From NCBI RefSeq assembly GCF_002159335.1, contig NZ_NFHP01000008.1:19061-83060 (forward strand): 64,000 nucleotides of DNA, read 5' to 3'. Of this stretch, positions 16,087 to 28,710 are shown piece by piece. The notes beneath the pieces were generated by a model that did no database searches, had not been told where the DNA came from, and was given only the letters and a program-made list of their open reading frames with translations. Positions within the stretch are counted from its first letter, which is position 1. Each line of letters begins with the position of its first letter. The translations under genes and the position numbers were made by a program. The stretch is from Collinsella sp. An7. GTDB taxonomy: Bacteria; Actinomycetota; Coriobacteriia; Coriobacteriales; Coriobacteriaceae.

Positions 16087-16755
16087 ATGAACGTGCAGAT
16101 AGCTCAGCGCTTGGCCGAGCTCCGGCGCGCCAAGGGATACAGCCAAGAGTCGCTTGCGCGGGAGCTGGGGCTCTCGCGGCAGGCGGTGAGCAAATGGGAG
16201 CGGGCAGAGAGCTCGCCCGATACCGAGAACCTCATCGCACTCGCGCGCCTCTACGGGGTGAGCCTGGACGAGCTGTTGAGCGTCGACGCCGACATAGCGG
16301 ACGACATCGCGTTTGAGAACGCCGAGCGCGCCGACAAGACCGCCGCAGATGATGCGGCCCGCGCGGCAGACCGCGAGACCGCGGCGCAGGCAGCGGCTGC
16401 AGCGGCCCAGGCGAGTCGGGCTGCGGCGCAGGCGGCGGAGGCTGCGACGCGCGCGAGCAGTCAGGCGACGCGGGTGAGCGAGTCGGCGGCAGAGGCGCAC
16501 CGGCGCGGCGCGTGGCGGTCGTTCCCGTATGCGACGTTCACCGTCATCCTCTTCTTTGTGTTCGGATTCTTCTTCCACGCGTGGGCGACGGCGTGGCTCA
16601 TCTTCCTCACCGTGCCGATTTACCGCTGGGTGGCGAGCATCTTGGACGGTGCCGCGGCGCGCGCCCGCGGTGAGCGTGTGGCCGATGACCGGGGGCCGAC
16701 GCCGGCTCCGCCGCATCTCGGCGCCATCAACCGTGCCGACGAAGAGGGGAGGTAA
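16087..16755 (+). CDS. XRE-family transcriptional regulator with C-terminal membrane segments
   Basis: Residues 1-60 form a standard Cro/CI-type helix-turn-helix (LAELRRAKGYSQESLARELG, SRQAVSKWERAESSPDTENL). An Ala/Arg-rich, probably helical stretch (about 80-140) leads to two membrane helices at about 147-185 (ATFTVILFFVFGFFFHAW, ATAWLIFLTVPIYRWVAS). This is therefore a membrane-tethered DNA-binding protein of 222 residues. The next gene starts five bases after its stop and encodes an envelope protein with DUF4097 repeats; the pair resembles envelope-stress modules in which such proteins modulate a regulator. The target promoter is unknown; autoregulation is the simplest guess. Confidence 0.85.
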   Translation: MNVQIAQRLAELRRAKGYSQESLARELGLSRQAVSKWERAESSPDTENLIALARLYGVSLDELLSVDADIADDIAFENAERADKTAADDAARAADRETAAQAAAAAAQASRAAAQAAEAATRASSQATRVSESAAEAHRRGAWRSFPYATFTVILFFVFGFFFHAWATAWLIFLTVPIYRWVASILDGAAARARGERVADDRGPTPAPPHLGAINRADEEGR

Positions 16756-16760
16756 GGGCC

Positions 16761-17756
16761 ATGGCGACCAAGAACAACCAGCGCCCCGAGGTACCGCAGA
16801 CCCCGGCAACTGCCGGCACGGCGCGGAGCGGGCGCCGCTTCAGCTTCACCCGCGGCGAGGCCGTCAAGGTCGGCATCGGTGTTGTCCTCATCGCGGTGCT
16901 CGCGCTCGGCGCGGCTGCGCCCTCGTGCACTTCAACTGTGCTCGGAGGTGCGCTCCGCGTCATTCCCGGCGTATCGTTCAACCTCGGTTCGTGGAGCCTC
17001 AATCCGGGTAACCCCACGACCCTCTCCGAGCCCATCGATACCACGAACGCATATAGCACCGACGAGGTGACCGACCTGCGCGTAACATGGCGCGGCGGCA
17101 CGGTGCGCATCGTGCCCACCGAGGGCGCGGAGCTCGTGGTGCGCGAGGAGGTCGCTGCGGGCGACTATCAGATGGACCCCACGCAGGCCACCTTTGAGCT
17201 CAACGGCGGTACGCTCGCCATCGCAGATGGCCTGCCCGAGTCGGACAACGGCTACGACTATCCGGACATGCGCCTTACTATCGAGGTGCCGGTGCGCGAG
17301 GGCTGGCGGCTCCACCATGTGAGCATCAGGAGCACCTCCTCGGCGCTCGACTTCAGCAGCCTTTCCTGCACGGTGCTCGATGTTGACGCGGTGAGCTCCG
17401 ATCTTTCAGTCGCAGACCTTGTTGCCGAGCGGGCCGAGCTCTCAAGTGTGAGCGGCAACATCAAACTGTCGGGCAGCGTGTCGGCCGATCTTGCCGTCGA
17501 TACCGTTTCGGGCGCGCAGGACCTCACGCTTGCGGGCGCCCTGCCGCCGCAGGCGTCCTGCGACACCGTGAGCGGCGATATCTCGCTTCAGATGCCGGCG
17601 GACGCTGGCGCCACGGTCGAGGTTTCGAGTATCTCGGGCGGTTTTTCGAGCAACCGGCCTGCGAGTGCGCAGTCGGGCGACACCTACGTCTACGGCGACG
17701 GCTCGTCGCGCATCACCATCAACACCGTGAGCGGCGGTATCCGCATCCTGCCGTAG
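16761..17756 (+). CDS. DUF4097-type beta-strand repeat protein, membrane-anchored
   Basis: A 331-residue protein with a cytoplasmic basic N-terminus, one membrane helix at about 36-58 (AVKVGIGVVLIAVLALGAAA) and an extracytoplasmic domain built of repeated beta strands with SGDI/SGNI-type turns (SSVSGNIKLSGS, DTVSGDISLQM, SSISGGFSS, NTVSGGIRI). This pattern is that of DUF4097 (adhesin-like) domains. The helix is followed by a Cys (PSCTSTV), but it does not form a proper lipobox. It is coupled to the upstream membrane-tethered XRE regulator, separated by five bases, which suggests sensing or signalling at the cell surface rather than adhesion. Two strong hairpins follow. Confidence 0.82.
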   Translation: MATKNNQRPEVPQTPATAGTARSGRRFSFTRGEAVKVGIGVVLIAVLALGAAAPSCTSTVLGGALRVIPGVSFNLGSWSLNPGNPTTLSEPIDTTNAYSTDEVTDLRVTWRGGTVRIVPTEGAELVVREEVAAGDYQMDPTQATFELNGGTLAIADGLPESDNGYDYPDMRLTIEVPVREGWRLHHVSIRSTSSALDFSSLSCTVLDVDAVSSDLSVADLVAERAELSSVSGNIKLSGSVSADLAVDTVSGAQDLTLAGALPPQASCDTVSGDISLQMPADAGATVEVSSISGGFSSNRPASAQSGDTYVYGDGSSRITINTVSGGIRILP

Positions 17757-17776
17757 CGGGATAGGGCGAATGGCCC

Positions 17777-17832
17777 GGGTGACAGGGGCGGCTCCTATGT
17801 CACCCGAATCGTTTGCCGCAGCAAACGATTCG
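17777..17832. repeat. Two adjacent perfect hairpins after the DUF4097 gene
   Basis: GGGTGACA (17777-17784) / TGTCACCC (17798-17805), and directly next to it CGAATCGTTTGC (17805-17816) / GCAAACGATTCG (17821-17832) with loop CGCA. The second is a 12-bp perfect stem without a T-run. They may end the XRE/DUF4097 transcript. The rest of the gap before nifJ contains only a promoter-like box. Confidence 0.7.
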
Positions 17833-17905
17833 CGGCAGTTCCGTGGCCGGGCCCCGCTTGTCTAAAACGTTGTGACGCGAGCGAATTATTCCGGCGCCGT
17901 CGCGG

Positions 17906-17911
17906 TACAAT
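17906..17911 (+). promoter_or_regulatory. Putative -10 box of nifJ
   Basis: TACAAT in CGCGGTACAATAACC; the message would have a leader of about 170 bases before the ATG at 18084. Confidence 0.4.
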
Positions 17912-18083
17912 AACCCTGCATGCGGATTTCTGCCGGCCGTCACGCTCGACCTTGTCGCCTGAGTCGCGCACGGACCCGCCCGCAGGGGCGCTCACCAGCA
18001 GAAACCCCGCAAGCGCCGTTGACTGCTCGGCGCGTACCGTGCGCGCCGGGGGACTGTATACCTACACGAGAGGAGAGGGGTAT

Positions 18084-21623
<3,540 letters not shown>

Positions 21624-21657
21624 TGCTTCGGGCCTAATGCGACGTTAGTCGTGCGGG

Positions 21658-21695
21658 GGACCCCAAAGCTCATCCGGGCTTTGGGGTCCCTTTGT
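21658..21695 (+). terminator. Terminator after nifJ
   Basis: GGGACCCCAAAGC (21658-21670) pairs perfectly with GCTTTGGGGTCCC (21679-21691), followed by TTTG. The 240 bases after it hold no visible feature. Confidence 0.85.
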
Positions 21696-21934
21696 ATGTG
21701 GGGGCTCTGGTGCGGCACGGCGGGCGCGATGGGGCGGCCGCGGCGTGGCGCGATGGCTGCAGCGAGGCGGCGGCCCGGCGGCGTGGAGTGGCATCGCGAC
21801 GACTGCGGCGGTGTGGTGGCAAGCAGCGGCTGCGGTGGTTCGACACGGTGGCGCGGTGGGCTGGTAACACCTCGCACACGGGCCTGTGGGATAGGGATAC
21901 TATCGAGAGAAGAGGCGCGTGAGGGGTGGCTGCG

Positions 21935-22939
21935 ATGAAGAGAATCTCACAGGTGCTGCTGGGCGGCTCGCTCGACGAGGCGGTGCTGCGTAATGCCGAG
22001 CGCTCGATGCTCATGCTGGTTGACGAGCCGCTGCGCCAGTACTCGTCGTTTGTGTTGCGCCTCTTGGCCGCAACGGTGGTGGCCACGGCTGGCGTTGCCG
22101 CCGACTCCGCGACGACCATCATCGGCGGCATGCTCATCGCCCCGCTCATGTCGCCTATGCTCGGCACGGCGCTGGCGACGGCGCTGGGACGCCCGCGCGA
22201 GGCGGTGCGCACGCTCGCCATCACGGTGCTGGGCGTGGCACTCGTGGTGGGCGCATCCGCCCTCGTGACGGCCATCATTCCCGTGGCCGCCAACATGGAG
22301 ACCAACTCCCAGGTTCTGGCGCGCACCTCGCCGCGCCTCGTCGACCTGATCATCGCGCTCGCGTCGGGGTTCATGGCCGCGCTCGCCTCCATGCGCCGCG
22401 ACATCCCCGATGCGGTCCCGGGTGTGGCTATCGCCGCGTCGATCGTGCCGCCGCTATGCGTGGTGGGCTCCGCCCTGTACGAGGGCGCTCCCGTGCAGGC
22501 GCTCGGTGCCTTCGTGCTCTTTCTTGCCAACTACGTGGCGATCTAGGTGATGGGCGGGGCGGTGTACCTTCTGATGGGCTTGGGCGCCAAGAGCTTCTCG
22601 GTGGTGAGTGATAAGGCGCGCAAGCTCTGGTACACGATCGTGGCCGTCTGCGCCGTGGTGCTCGTTTCGCTCCTGTTTAACGAGAGCGTGGGCGTGCTGA
22701 GGACGTCGATGCAGGAGCGCGCCGCGCAGGATGCCGCCGTGGCCTGGCTGGAGGGGACCGACTACCGCGTGGTGGACCTTACGCTCGATGAGGGGGAGCT
22801 CTACATTCAGATTGCGGGAACGGGGGCAAAGCCGCCTCTGAGCAAGCTGGCGCGTTCGCTCGAGGGCAGCGAGGTGGGCCTTACGGGCCTGTCGGTATCG
22901 GTGGTGGACGAACGGCGGATATCCCTGAGCGAGGAGTAG
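21935..22939 (+). pseudogene. DUF389 family membrane protein split by an in-frame TAG
   Basis: The first part (21935-22546, 203 residues) has the DUF389 core: SATTIIGGMLIAPLMSPMLG, the PREAVRTLAITVLG region and IPDAVPGVAIAASIVPPLCV, with several membrane helices, and stops at a TAG after FLANYVAI. The same frame continues with no gap (GTG-ATG at 22547-22552) through GGAVYLLMGLG and the expected soluble C-terminal domain to 22939. A single base change thus interrupts a 333-codon gene. It could be a true nonsense mutation, a sequencing error or strain polymorphism, or two polypeptides made by re-initiation at the GTG/ATG right after the stop. Many genes here end in TAG, so TAG is not recoded. 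The function of DUF389 proteins is not established. Confidence 0.8.
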
Positions 22940-23147
22940 GGGCGCCCCATGCCGGGTGGTCCGGGTGCAAGGCGCGTGCAAGGTCCTCGCGGGCTGCCCC
23001 ATGGGGATGCCGGGCGTGATGTCCGGATAGGTCTCTGCCGCTGCGCGATAACCCCTTAAAAACTCCTCAGTTACTAAATAAACCCTAAGATATCCTGACG
23101 TTTTCCCGCTGAGGGCGGCTGCAAAAGAATCCGGCACGGTGCTTTGC

Positions 23148-23153
23148 TATAAT
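23148..23153 (+). promoter_or_regulatory. Extended -10 promoter before the large membrane protein
   Basis: TATAAT preceded by TG at the right distance (TTTGCTATAAT), a consensus extended -10, about 78 bases before the ATG at 23231. Confidence 0.6.
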
Positions 23154-23230
23154 CCCGTCAATCTGGACAATAGTGGCTCCAAGCTGGACCGATTGTTTTC
23201 TTTCCGATGCAAGATGCGTCGGGGGGGGGC

Positions 23231-25594
23231 ATGTCAAAACAACAGGACGGGTGTCGTGCGGCCATGCGCATGCGTTCAAAGAGCGAGTCGACTTTAGATA
23301 TAACCCCCTATGAGACAGACGATATGCACTTGCGTGCGCTCGGCGCACGGCAGCTTGCGGCAGGTGCCGTGCTGGGCGTGGTGCTTGCGTGCTGCGCGTC
23401 GATGAGCTTGGCGCCGGTTGACTCGAGCGATGTGTTCGCTCTCGTAAAAGACGCCACCGGTGCGGGCTATATCGTGCTCGAGGTGCTGTGCGGCCTCCCG
23501 GCGCGCGATGCGTGCCTCGTGCCCGTGGCGCTGGGCGCCCTGTTGGCGCGGCCGTGCTACCGGGTGTTTCTGGCGCACGGGCGCCATCGGCGGACAGCCA
23601 TGCCGTCGCCGGGTTTCGCCGCGGCATGGGTGCTGCCCATGCTGTTTGCCGCGACGATGGCCTTTGGGCAGAGCTTTGACGGCTGCGGCTCGGCCGAGTG
23701 GATCACCGACGGCATCTCGCAGGGCGTCAAGGGGCTGCTCTTGGGTTTGGGCTGGTTTGGGCTCGCACGGATGGGCCTGACGTACCTCTTTGCCGCGCTC
23801 GACCGGGTGCGTGGCCGGGCGGGGGAGCGCGAGACCGCGGGCGGGGCATGCCCGCCGCGACCGGCGGAGGATGCCTCTGGGGTACGCGGGGCTCAGCCCG
23901 GAGAGGCCGCGCGTACGGCGGACGCCTGCGCGTACGCGGACGACGAGGGGCATGCCACCGCCACGCGCGAGGCGTCGGCGCGGACGGTCTCGCTCCCGCG
24001 GCGCTACGTGGCCGCTGTGTGCCTGCGCCGGGTGCGCCGTCGGCTGGGTGCGTGGTGCGCGCGCCATCCGTTTGCCGCGCCGGCGCTCGCCCTCGGCCTT
24101 CTCTGGCTGCCGACGCTCATCGGGTACGCCCCCGGCCTGGTGATGTGGGACACCAAGACGCAGCTTCTACAGTGGTTTGGAATGGAGAACCACGTGAGCG
24201 CCTCGATGGGGCTCGACCCGGCGACGGCGCAGACCATGGTCACCCAGCATCACCCGCCGCTGCATACCGCGCTGCTCGGCCTGTGCATGCAGGCGGGGCT
24301 CTACCTTGCGCACAGCGCGACGGCCGGCGCCATGCTCTATTCCGTGCTGCAGTACGTGGTGGTCGTGGCGTCGCTCGGCTACGCGTTCTCTACGCTGCGG
24401 CGCCTCGGTGTGCGCCCCGGCGCGCGGCACGCGGCCTTTGCCGTGATCGCGTTCGTTCCGGTGTTCTCGGGCTACGCGGTGCTGATGAGCAAGGACGTGC
24501 CATTTGCCGCGGCGCTGCTCGCGCTGCTCATGGCGCTCGTGCGCGTGCTGCGCGGGGCGGCCGCGCACCACGACCGGGCGCTCCTGGTGCTGAGCGCGCT
24601 CGCGGCGAGCCAGCTGCGGAGTGCGGCGGCAGTGGTGGTCGCGGCGGCGCTCGCCGTTGCGTGCGGTGCGGCGTGGCACCGGCGCGCGGCGCGGGCGAAG
24701 GAGCGGGCGCAGGCGCGCTCCACGGCATCCGCCCTCGGGCGCTCGTCGCTTCCCCTGCTCGCGGGTACGCTCGCTGCCGTCCTTGCGCTCACCATCGCGC
24801 TCGGCTCGGTAATTTACCCCGCGCTCGGCGTTTTGCCCTCGAGCACGCGCGAGATGCTCTCCATCCCGGCGCAGCAGGTGGCCCGCTACCTGCGTGACAA
24901 CCCCGATGGCATCACGGCCGAGGAGCGTCGGGCCATCGGCGCCGTTTTGGACGTCGATCAGCTCGGGGAGCTCTACAAGCCCAGCAAGTCCGACCCGGTC
25001 AAGAACACGTTCAACAACAACGCGTCGTCCGCCGACCTCGCGCGGTTCTTCCAGGCGTGGGCAGACATCGTGGCGCGCGACCCCGAGAGCGCCGTCACGG
25101 CCACGGCGGCCAACTACTACGGGTACCTTTATCCGCCGCACACCGTGCGGTGGTCGTACACCTCGGACTTCAGCCAAAAGGTCATGGAGAACATCGACGA
25201 GGTCACCTCGGAGCCCGGCAGCACCGTGCACCTGCAGATCGCGCAGCCGGACTACCCGCTCGTCCGCATATGCGACACGCTCGTCAGCATGTACCGGGCG
25301 GTCTGGCAGCGGCTCCCGGGGCTCACGCTGTGCATGCAGGCGGCGCTGTGGTGCTGGCTGCTTGCGGTTGCCACGGTGTACGCCGCGCGCGTCCGGGCGG
25401 GCGCGGCGCCGCTGCTCATGCCGCTTTGGCTCGTGTTCGGCATGGCGCTCGTCGGCCCGTGCAACGCGACGACGTACTTCCGCTATGTGTATCCCATCGC
25501 GGTCTGCCTGCCGTTTATCTGCGCGCTCGTGCTGGGTGCGCCAAACGCCGCGCGCCGCGGGGCGCCGCGGCCGCAGGCAGGCTCCAAAGCCTGA
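23231..25594 (+). CDS. Large polytopic membrane protein, DUF6020-like
   Basis: A 787-residue protein with a hydrophobic N-terminal third, a charged loop (about 200-265), and a second hydrophobic region with about ten helices. After the loop comes LPTLIGYAPGLVMWDTKTQLLQWFG and the extracytoplasmic HHPPLHTALLG, a layout like GT-C-fold or DUF6020 proteins of Gram-positives, which are thought to act in cell-surface glycan assembly. A soluble external domain (about 520-700, STREMLSIPAQQVARYLRD, NYYGYLYPPHTVRW) precedes the last helices. It is followed 60 bases later by a GT2 gene, supporting a surface-glycan role. A run of nine G lies directly before the ATG. The enzymatic activity is not determined. 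Confidence 0.7.
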   Translation: MSKQQDGCRAAMRMRSKSESTLDITPYETDDMHLRALGARQLAAGAVLGVVLACCASMSLAPVDSSDVFALVKDATGAGYIVLEVLCGLPARDACLVPVALGALLARPCYRVFLAHGRHRRTAMPSPGFAAAWVLPMLFAATMAFGQSFDGCGSAEWITDGISQGVKGLLLGLGWFGLARMGLTYLFAALDRVRGRAGERETAGGACPPRPAEDASGVRGAQPGEAARTADACAYADDEGHATATREASARTVSLPRRYVAAVCLRRVRRRLGAWCARHPFAAPALALGLLWLPTLIGYAPGLVMWDTKTQLLQWFGMENHVSASMGLDPATAQTMVTQHHPPLHTALLGLCMQAGLYLAHSATAGAMLYSVLQYVVVVASLGYAFSTLRRLGVRPGARHAAFAVIAFVPVFSGYAVLMSKDVPFAAALLALLMALVRVLRGAAAHHDRALLVLSALAASQLRSAAAVVVAAALAVACGAAWHRRAARAKERAQARSTASALGRSSLPLLAGTLAAVLALTIALGSVIYPALGVLPSSTREMLSIPAQQVARYLRDNPDGITAEERRAIGAVLDVDQLGELYKPSKSDPVKNTFNNNASSADLARFFQAWADIVARDPESAVTATAANYYGYLYPPHTVRWSYTSDFSQKVMENIDEVTSEPGSTVHLQIAQPDYPLVRICDTLVSMYRAVWQRLPGLTLCMQAALWCWLLAVATVYAARVRAGAAPLLMPLWLVFGMALVGPCNATTYFRYVYPIAVCLPFICALVLGAPNAARRGAPRPQAGSKA

Positions 25595-25654
25595 CGCAAA
25601 GGCGGTCTGACCTGCGATGAGAACGATTCAATCAAGAAAGACGGGTGGTGCTCG

Positions 25655-26686
25655 ATGACGGCAAGGCAATCCATGGAGCAAGCGATGGGGCGGGAGGCGC
25701 CGGCCGACACGGCGGGCCTCGCGCGCGTGGCGGTGCTCATCCCGTGCTACAACGAGGCACTCACGGTGGGCAAGGTCATCGACGTTTTTCGCGCGGCGCT
25801 CCCCGGGGCGACCATCTACGTGTACGACAACAACTCGACCGACGATACCGCCGCCATCGCCCGGGAGCACGGCGCCGTGGTGCGCTTTGAGCCGCGTCAG
25901 GGCAAGGGCAATGTGGTGCGCTCGATGTTTCGCGACATCGAGGCCGACTGCTACCTCATGGTCGACGGCGACGACACCTACCCCGCCGAGCAGGCGCTCG
26001 AGCTCTGCCGGCCCATCCTCGAGGGCGCGGCCGACATGACGGTGGGCGACCGCCTCTCCAACGGCACCTACGCGGCCGAGAACCAGCGCGCCTTCCACGG
26101 GTTCGGAAACAACCTCGTGCGCGGGCTCATCCGCATCATTTACGGCTACACCTTCAACGATGTCATGACCGGCTACCGGGCGATGTCGCGTCTGTTCGTC
26201 AAGACGATGCCCGTGCTCTCACCCGGGTTTCAGATCGAGTGCGAGCTGTCGATCCATGCGGTCGACAAGCGCTGGCGCATCGTAGAGGTGCCGATCGTCT
26301 ACCGCGACCGGCCCGCGGGCTCGGAGTCCAAGCTCTCGACGGTGCACGACGGGGTGCGCGTGGTCTCGGCAATCACGGGGCTCTTCAAAGATTACCGACC
26401 GCTCAAGTTCTTCATGCTGGTCGCGGCGGTGCTGATGCTCTTGGGGCTCGTGGCCGGCGTGCCGGTGATCGCGGAGTTTGCCGCGACGGGCCTGGTAACC
26501 AAGCTGCCTTCTGCCGTGCTCGCGGTGGGGTTGGTGTTCTGCGGCGCGCTGGCGCTGGCAACGGGGGCCATCTTGGACACCTCGGCCAAGAATGCCCATC
26601 GCCAGTGGGAGCTCGAGGTCCTGCGTCTCACCGAGGAAGAAGCGCGGGAGAGGGCCGGCCGCGGCGGGGTGCCGGGCGGAGAGTGA
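25655..26686 (+). CDS. Glycosyltransferase family 2, polyprenyl-phosphate sugar transferase type
   Basis: A 343-residue GT-A fold transferase: VAVLIPCYNEALTVGKVI at about 25-42, DNNSTDDT for the nucleotide, LMVDGDDTYP (metal-binding DxD) at about 103-112, and GYRAMSRLFVK / SPGFQIECEL in the acceptor part, typical of DPM1-like enzymes. Two C-terminal membrane helices (about 250-315) anchor it. Such enzymes load a sugar from a nucleotide donor onto undecaprenyl or dolichyl phosphate. It sits after the DUF6020-like membrane protein in the same orientation, and the two may form a lipid-linked sugar pathway. The sugar is unknown. Confidence 0.85.
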   Translation: MTARQSMEQAMGREAPADTAGLARVAVLIPCYNEALTVGKVIDVFRAALPGATIYVYDNNSTDDTAAIAREHGAVVRFEPRQGKGNVVRSMFRDIEADCYLMVDGDDTYPAEQALELCRPILEGAADMTVGDRLSNGTYAAENQRAFHGFGNNLVRGLIRIIYGYTFNDVMTGYRAMSRLFVKTMPVLSPGFQIECELSIHAVDKRWRIVEVPIVYRDRPAGSESKLSTVHDGVRVVSAITGLFKDYRPLKFFMLVAAVLMLLGLVAGVPVIAEFAATGLVTKLPSAVLAVGLVFCGALALATGAILDTSAKNAHRQWELEVLRLTEEEARERAGRGGVPGGE

Positions 26687-26749
26687 TGCCCGCTTGGCAG
26701 CCCGGCGCGCCGGCTGGCGTGCGCCCGACCCCATGGCGCCCGGCTTCAA

Positions 26750-27529
26750 TCACCGAGCGGTAAGCCAGGTAAAGGCCGGCAAAATCGCCTGCGCCCAGGT
26801 GGTCCAGCGATGTTCGCCCGGACCCTCGACGTACTCGTAGCCGATTGCACGGCTCTGCGCGTATTGGGCAAAGCGGCGCGATTCCTCGAGGAGAATGTCT
26901 TCCGTTCCGCAGAAGCTGTAGAGCCCCGGTAGTGCATATCCCGCGTCAAGGTCGCGGTCGAGCAGGTAGAAGAGGTCGTTTGCGGTGCCGGCAACACCGA
27001 GGTCGTCGCCAAACGCAAGGCGCGGGTCAAACCCCTCCTGCGTAAACGTGGTAACAAAGCGCTGGATGTCGAGTGCCCCCGAGAGCGCGGCGGCCCGGCA
27101 GAAGCGCTCCGGATAGGTGAGGGCGAGCTTAAAGGCGCCGTAGCCTCCCATGGATGCACCGCAGACCATAGTGTCCTCGCGCCGGGTGGAGAGCGGCAGA
27201 ATGCTTGCAAGGTAGCGGGGCAGCTCGTCGGCCACAAACGAGAAGTAGGGCTGCCCGTGTGCCATATCGGTGTAGAACCCGTGCTCGACCTGCGGCATCA
27301 CCACGGCAACGTCGGTGGTGCGCGCAAGGTCCTCGATCGTGGTGTTGCGCAGCCAACTGGTGCGGTCACCGCCCAGCCCGTGCAGCAGGTAGAGCACGCG
27401 GTACGGTCGCATTGCCTCCGATGCGCCGCCGCGAGGGCCGAATTGCTCGTCGCGCTCGGGAAGCAACACGACCACATCGGCCTGCCGGGCAAGCACGCGG
27501 CTCGCAACGTTGATCGTAAGCAGCGCCAT
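26750..27529 (-). CDS. Esterase D/FrmB-like serine hydrolase
   Basis: An alpha/beta-hydrolase of the esterase family that includes S-formylglutathione hydrolase FrmB, tributyrin esterases and antigen-85-like proteins. The oxyanion segment YLLHGLGGDRTSW is at about 47-59 and the nucleophile lies in GASMGGYGAFK (Ser near 126). The catalytic His is probably in GEHRWTTW at the C-terminus and the Asp in the FCGTEDIL region. At 259 residues with no signal peptide it is cytoplasmic. The ATG at 27529 follows AACGAAAGGACATC on the minus strand. It converges with the GT2 gene. It may deacylate carbohydrates or short esters; the substrate is not evident. Confidence 0.85.
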   Translation of the reverse strand: MALLTINVASRVLARQADVVVLLPERDEQFGPRGGASEAMRPYRVLYLLHGLGGDRTSWLRNTTIEDLARTTDVAVVMPQVEHGFYTDMAHGQPYFSFVADELPRYLASILPLSTRREDTMVCGASMGGYGAFKLALTYPERFCRAAALSGALDIQRFVTTFTQEGFDPRLAFGDDLGVAGTANDLFYLLDRDLDAGYALPGLYSFCGTEDILLEESRRFAQYAQSRAIGYEYVEGPGEHRWTTWAQAILPAFTWLTAR

Positions 27530-27591
27530 GATGTCCTTTCGTTGGAGCGTGAGGGGTTAGGCGGAGTGTCGCGCTGTAACGAAACGCGGCC

Positions 27592-27789
27592 GTGGCCAAA
27601 AGTCGTCTCGAAAAAGTACATTGCAGTGCGGCGCAGACGTTCCTAGCGGGCACAGGCGCGTCATCCGGGCAATCCGGGGCGTTCAGCAAGCATATTAAGG
27701 CACCCGATCGCGTCAACAGCCCGCGCCAAGGCCCCTTTTCGCGCAGCCAAGTCGGCGGTACATACTTTTTCGGCGCCAGTTTTGGCCAT
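27592..27789. mobile_element. Non-coding element with bipartite terminal inverted repeats, copy 1 (MITE-like)
   Basis: The left end GTGGCCAAAA-(7 nt)-CGAAAAAGTA (27592-27618) is mirrored at the right end TACTTTTTCG-(7 nt)-TTTTGGCCA (27763-27788). A second element with the same ends and the same 7-nt spacer lies at 41508-41683. The interiors differ and no transposase is encoded. It fills the gap between the esterase and murQ. Open frames across it are a by-product. Confidence 0.65.
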
Positions 27790-27804
27790 CCGCTCTCGTT
27801 TTTC

Positions 27805-28710
27805 CTAGTTTCCAGCTTGCGCAAGCGCCGTGCGGACCTTGCCGCCCGCCGCCTCCAGCGCGTCTTTGGCTTCAGCGGGGGAGACCCCGAGCAAAATCGA
27901 GGCGATAGCGAGCTTTACGCTGCCGTCCGCGGCGTCGAGCGCGGCGTGGGCCTCGCCCTCGGTGCACTCGCACGCGGTCGTCACGATGCGGAGCGCTCGG
28001 GCGCGCAGCTTCTCGTTGGTCTGCTTAACATCGACCATCAGGTTTTGGTAGACCTTGCCCGAGCGGGTCATGGCCCCGGTCGAGATCATGTTGAGCACGA
28101 GCTTCTGCGCGGTGCCCGCCTTGAGTCGCGTGGATCCGGTCAGTACCTCGGGGCCCGTTACCGGCTCGATGGCGAGCTCGGCCACCCGCCCGACCTGCGA
28201 CTCGGGTACGCACGCGATGGCCGCGGTCTTGCAGCCGAGTTTGCGCGCGTAGGTAAGTCCGCCGATCACATAGGGGGTGCGCCCACTCGCGGCAAGCCCG
28301 ATAACCAGGTCGCGCGGCTCGAGTCCGATGCGTTCGAGGTCGCTCGCGCCCTCCGCGGGGTCGTCTTCAACGCCCTCACGCGCCACAGTAAATGCGTCCT
28401 TGCCGCCGGCGATGAGCCCCACCACGGTGCTCTCGGAGACCCCGAAGGTCGGCGGGCACTCCACCGCGTCGAGCACGCCGAGGCGTCCACTTGTGCCGGC
28501 GCCGAGGTACACCATGCGTCCGCCGGCCGCGAGCGCGTCCGCCGCCCACTCGATGGCGGCCGCAACCTGCGGCAAGACGCGCTGCACCGCTGTCACGGCG
28601 TTTGCGTCCTCGGCGTTCATGGCCTCGGCAATCTGAAGCGGAGTCATGGTGTCGAGATTCATGGTGCGTGGGTTGCGCTGCTCGGTGGTAAGACGGGAGA
28701 GGTCGACCAT
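27805..28710 (-). CDS. murQ: N-acetylmuramic acid 6-phosphate etherase
   Basis: Cleaves the lactyl ether of MurNAc-6-phosphate to give GlcNAc-6-phosphate and D-lactate, the key step of muramic acid catabolism. The SIS-fold substrate site YLGAGTSGRLGVLDAVECPP is at about 68-87, with the catalytic Glu near 84; the second acidic residue lies in the central GKDAFTVAREGVEDD region. The family block TRLKAGTAQKLVLNMIST is near 200-217. The length of 301 residues is normal. The ATG at 28710 follows AAGGAACAGC. It is divergent from the regulator and PTS operon at 29.2 kb, which share its pathway. Confidence 0.96.
   Translation of the reverse strand: MVDLSRLTTEQRNPRTMNLDTMTPLQIAEAMNAEDANAVTAVQRVLPQVAAAIEWAADALAAGGRMVYLGAGTSGRLGVLDAVECPPTFGVSESTVVGLIAGGKDAFTVAREGVEDDPAEGASDLERIGLEPRDLVIGLAASGRTPYVIGGLTYARKLGCKTAAIACVPESQVGRVAELAIEPVTGPEVLTGSTRLKAGTAQKLVLNMISTGAMTRSGKVYQNLMVDVKQTNEKLRARALRIVTTACECTEGEAHAALDAADGSVKLAIASILLGVSPAEAKDALEAAGGKVRTALAQAGN

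Noticed and set aside
22544..22546. TAG read as an amino acid
   Set aside because: Many genes here end in TAG and no pyrrolysine-type element or suppressor tRNA is visible.
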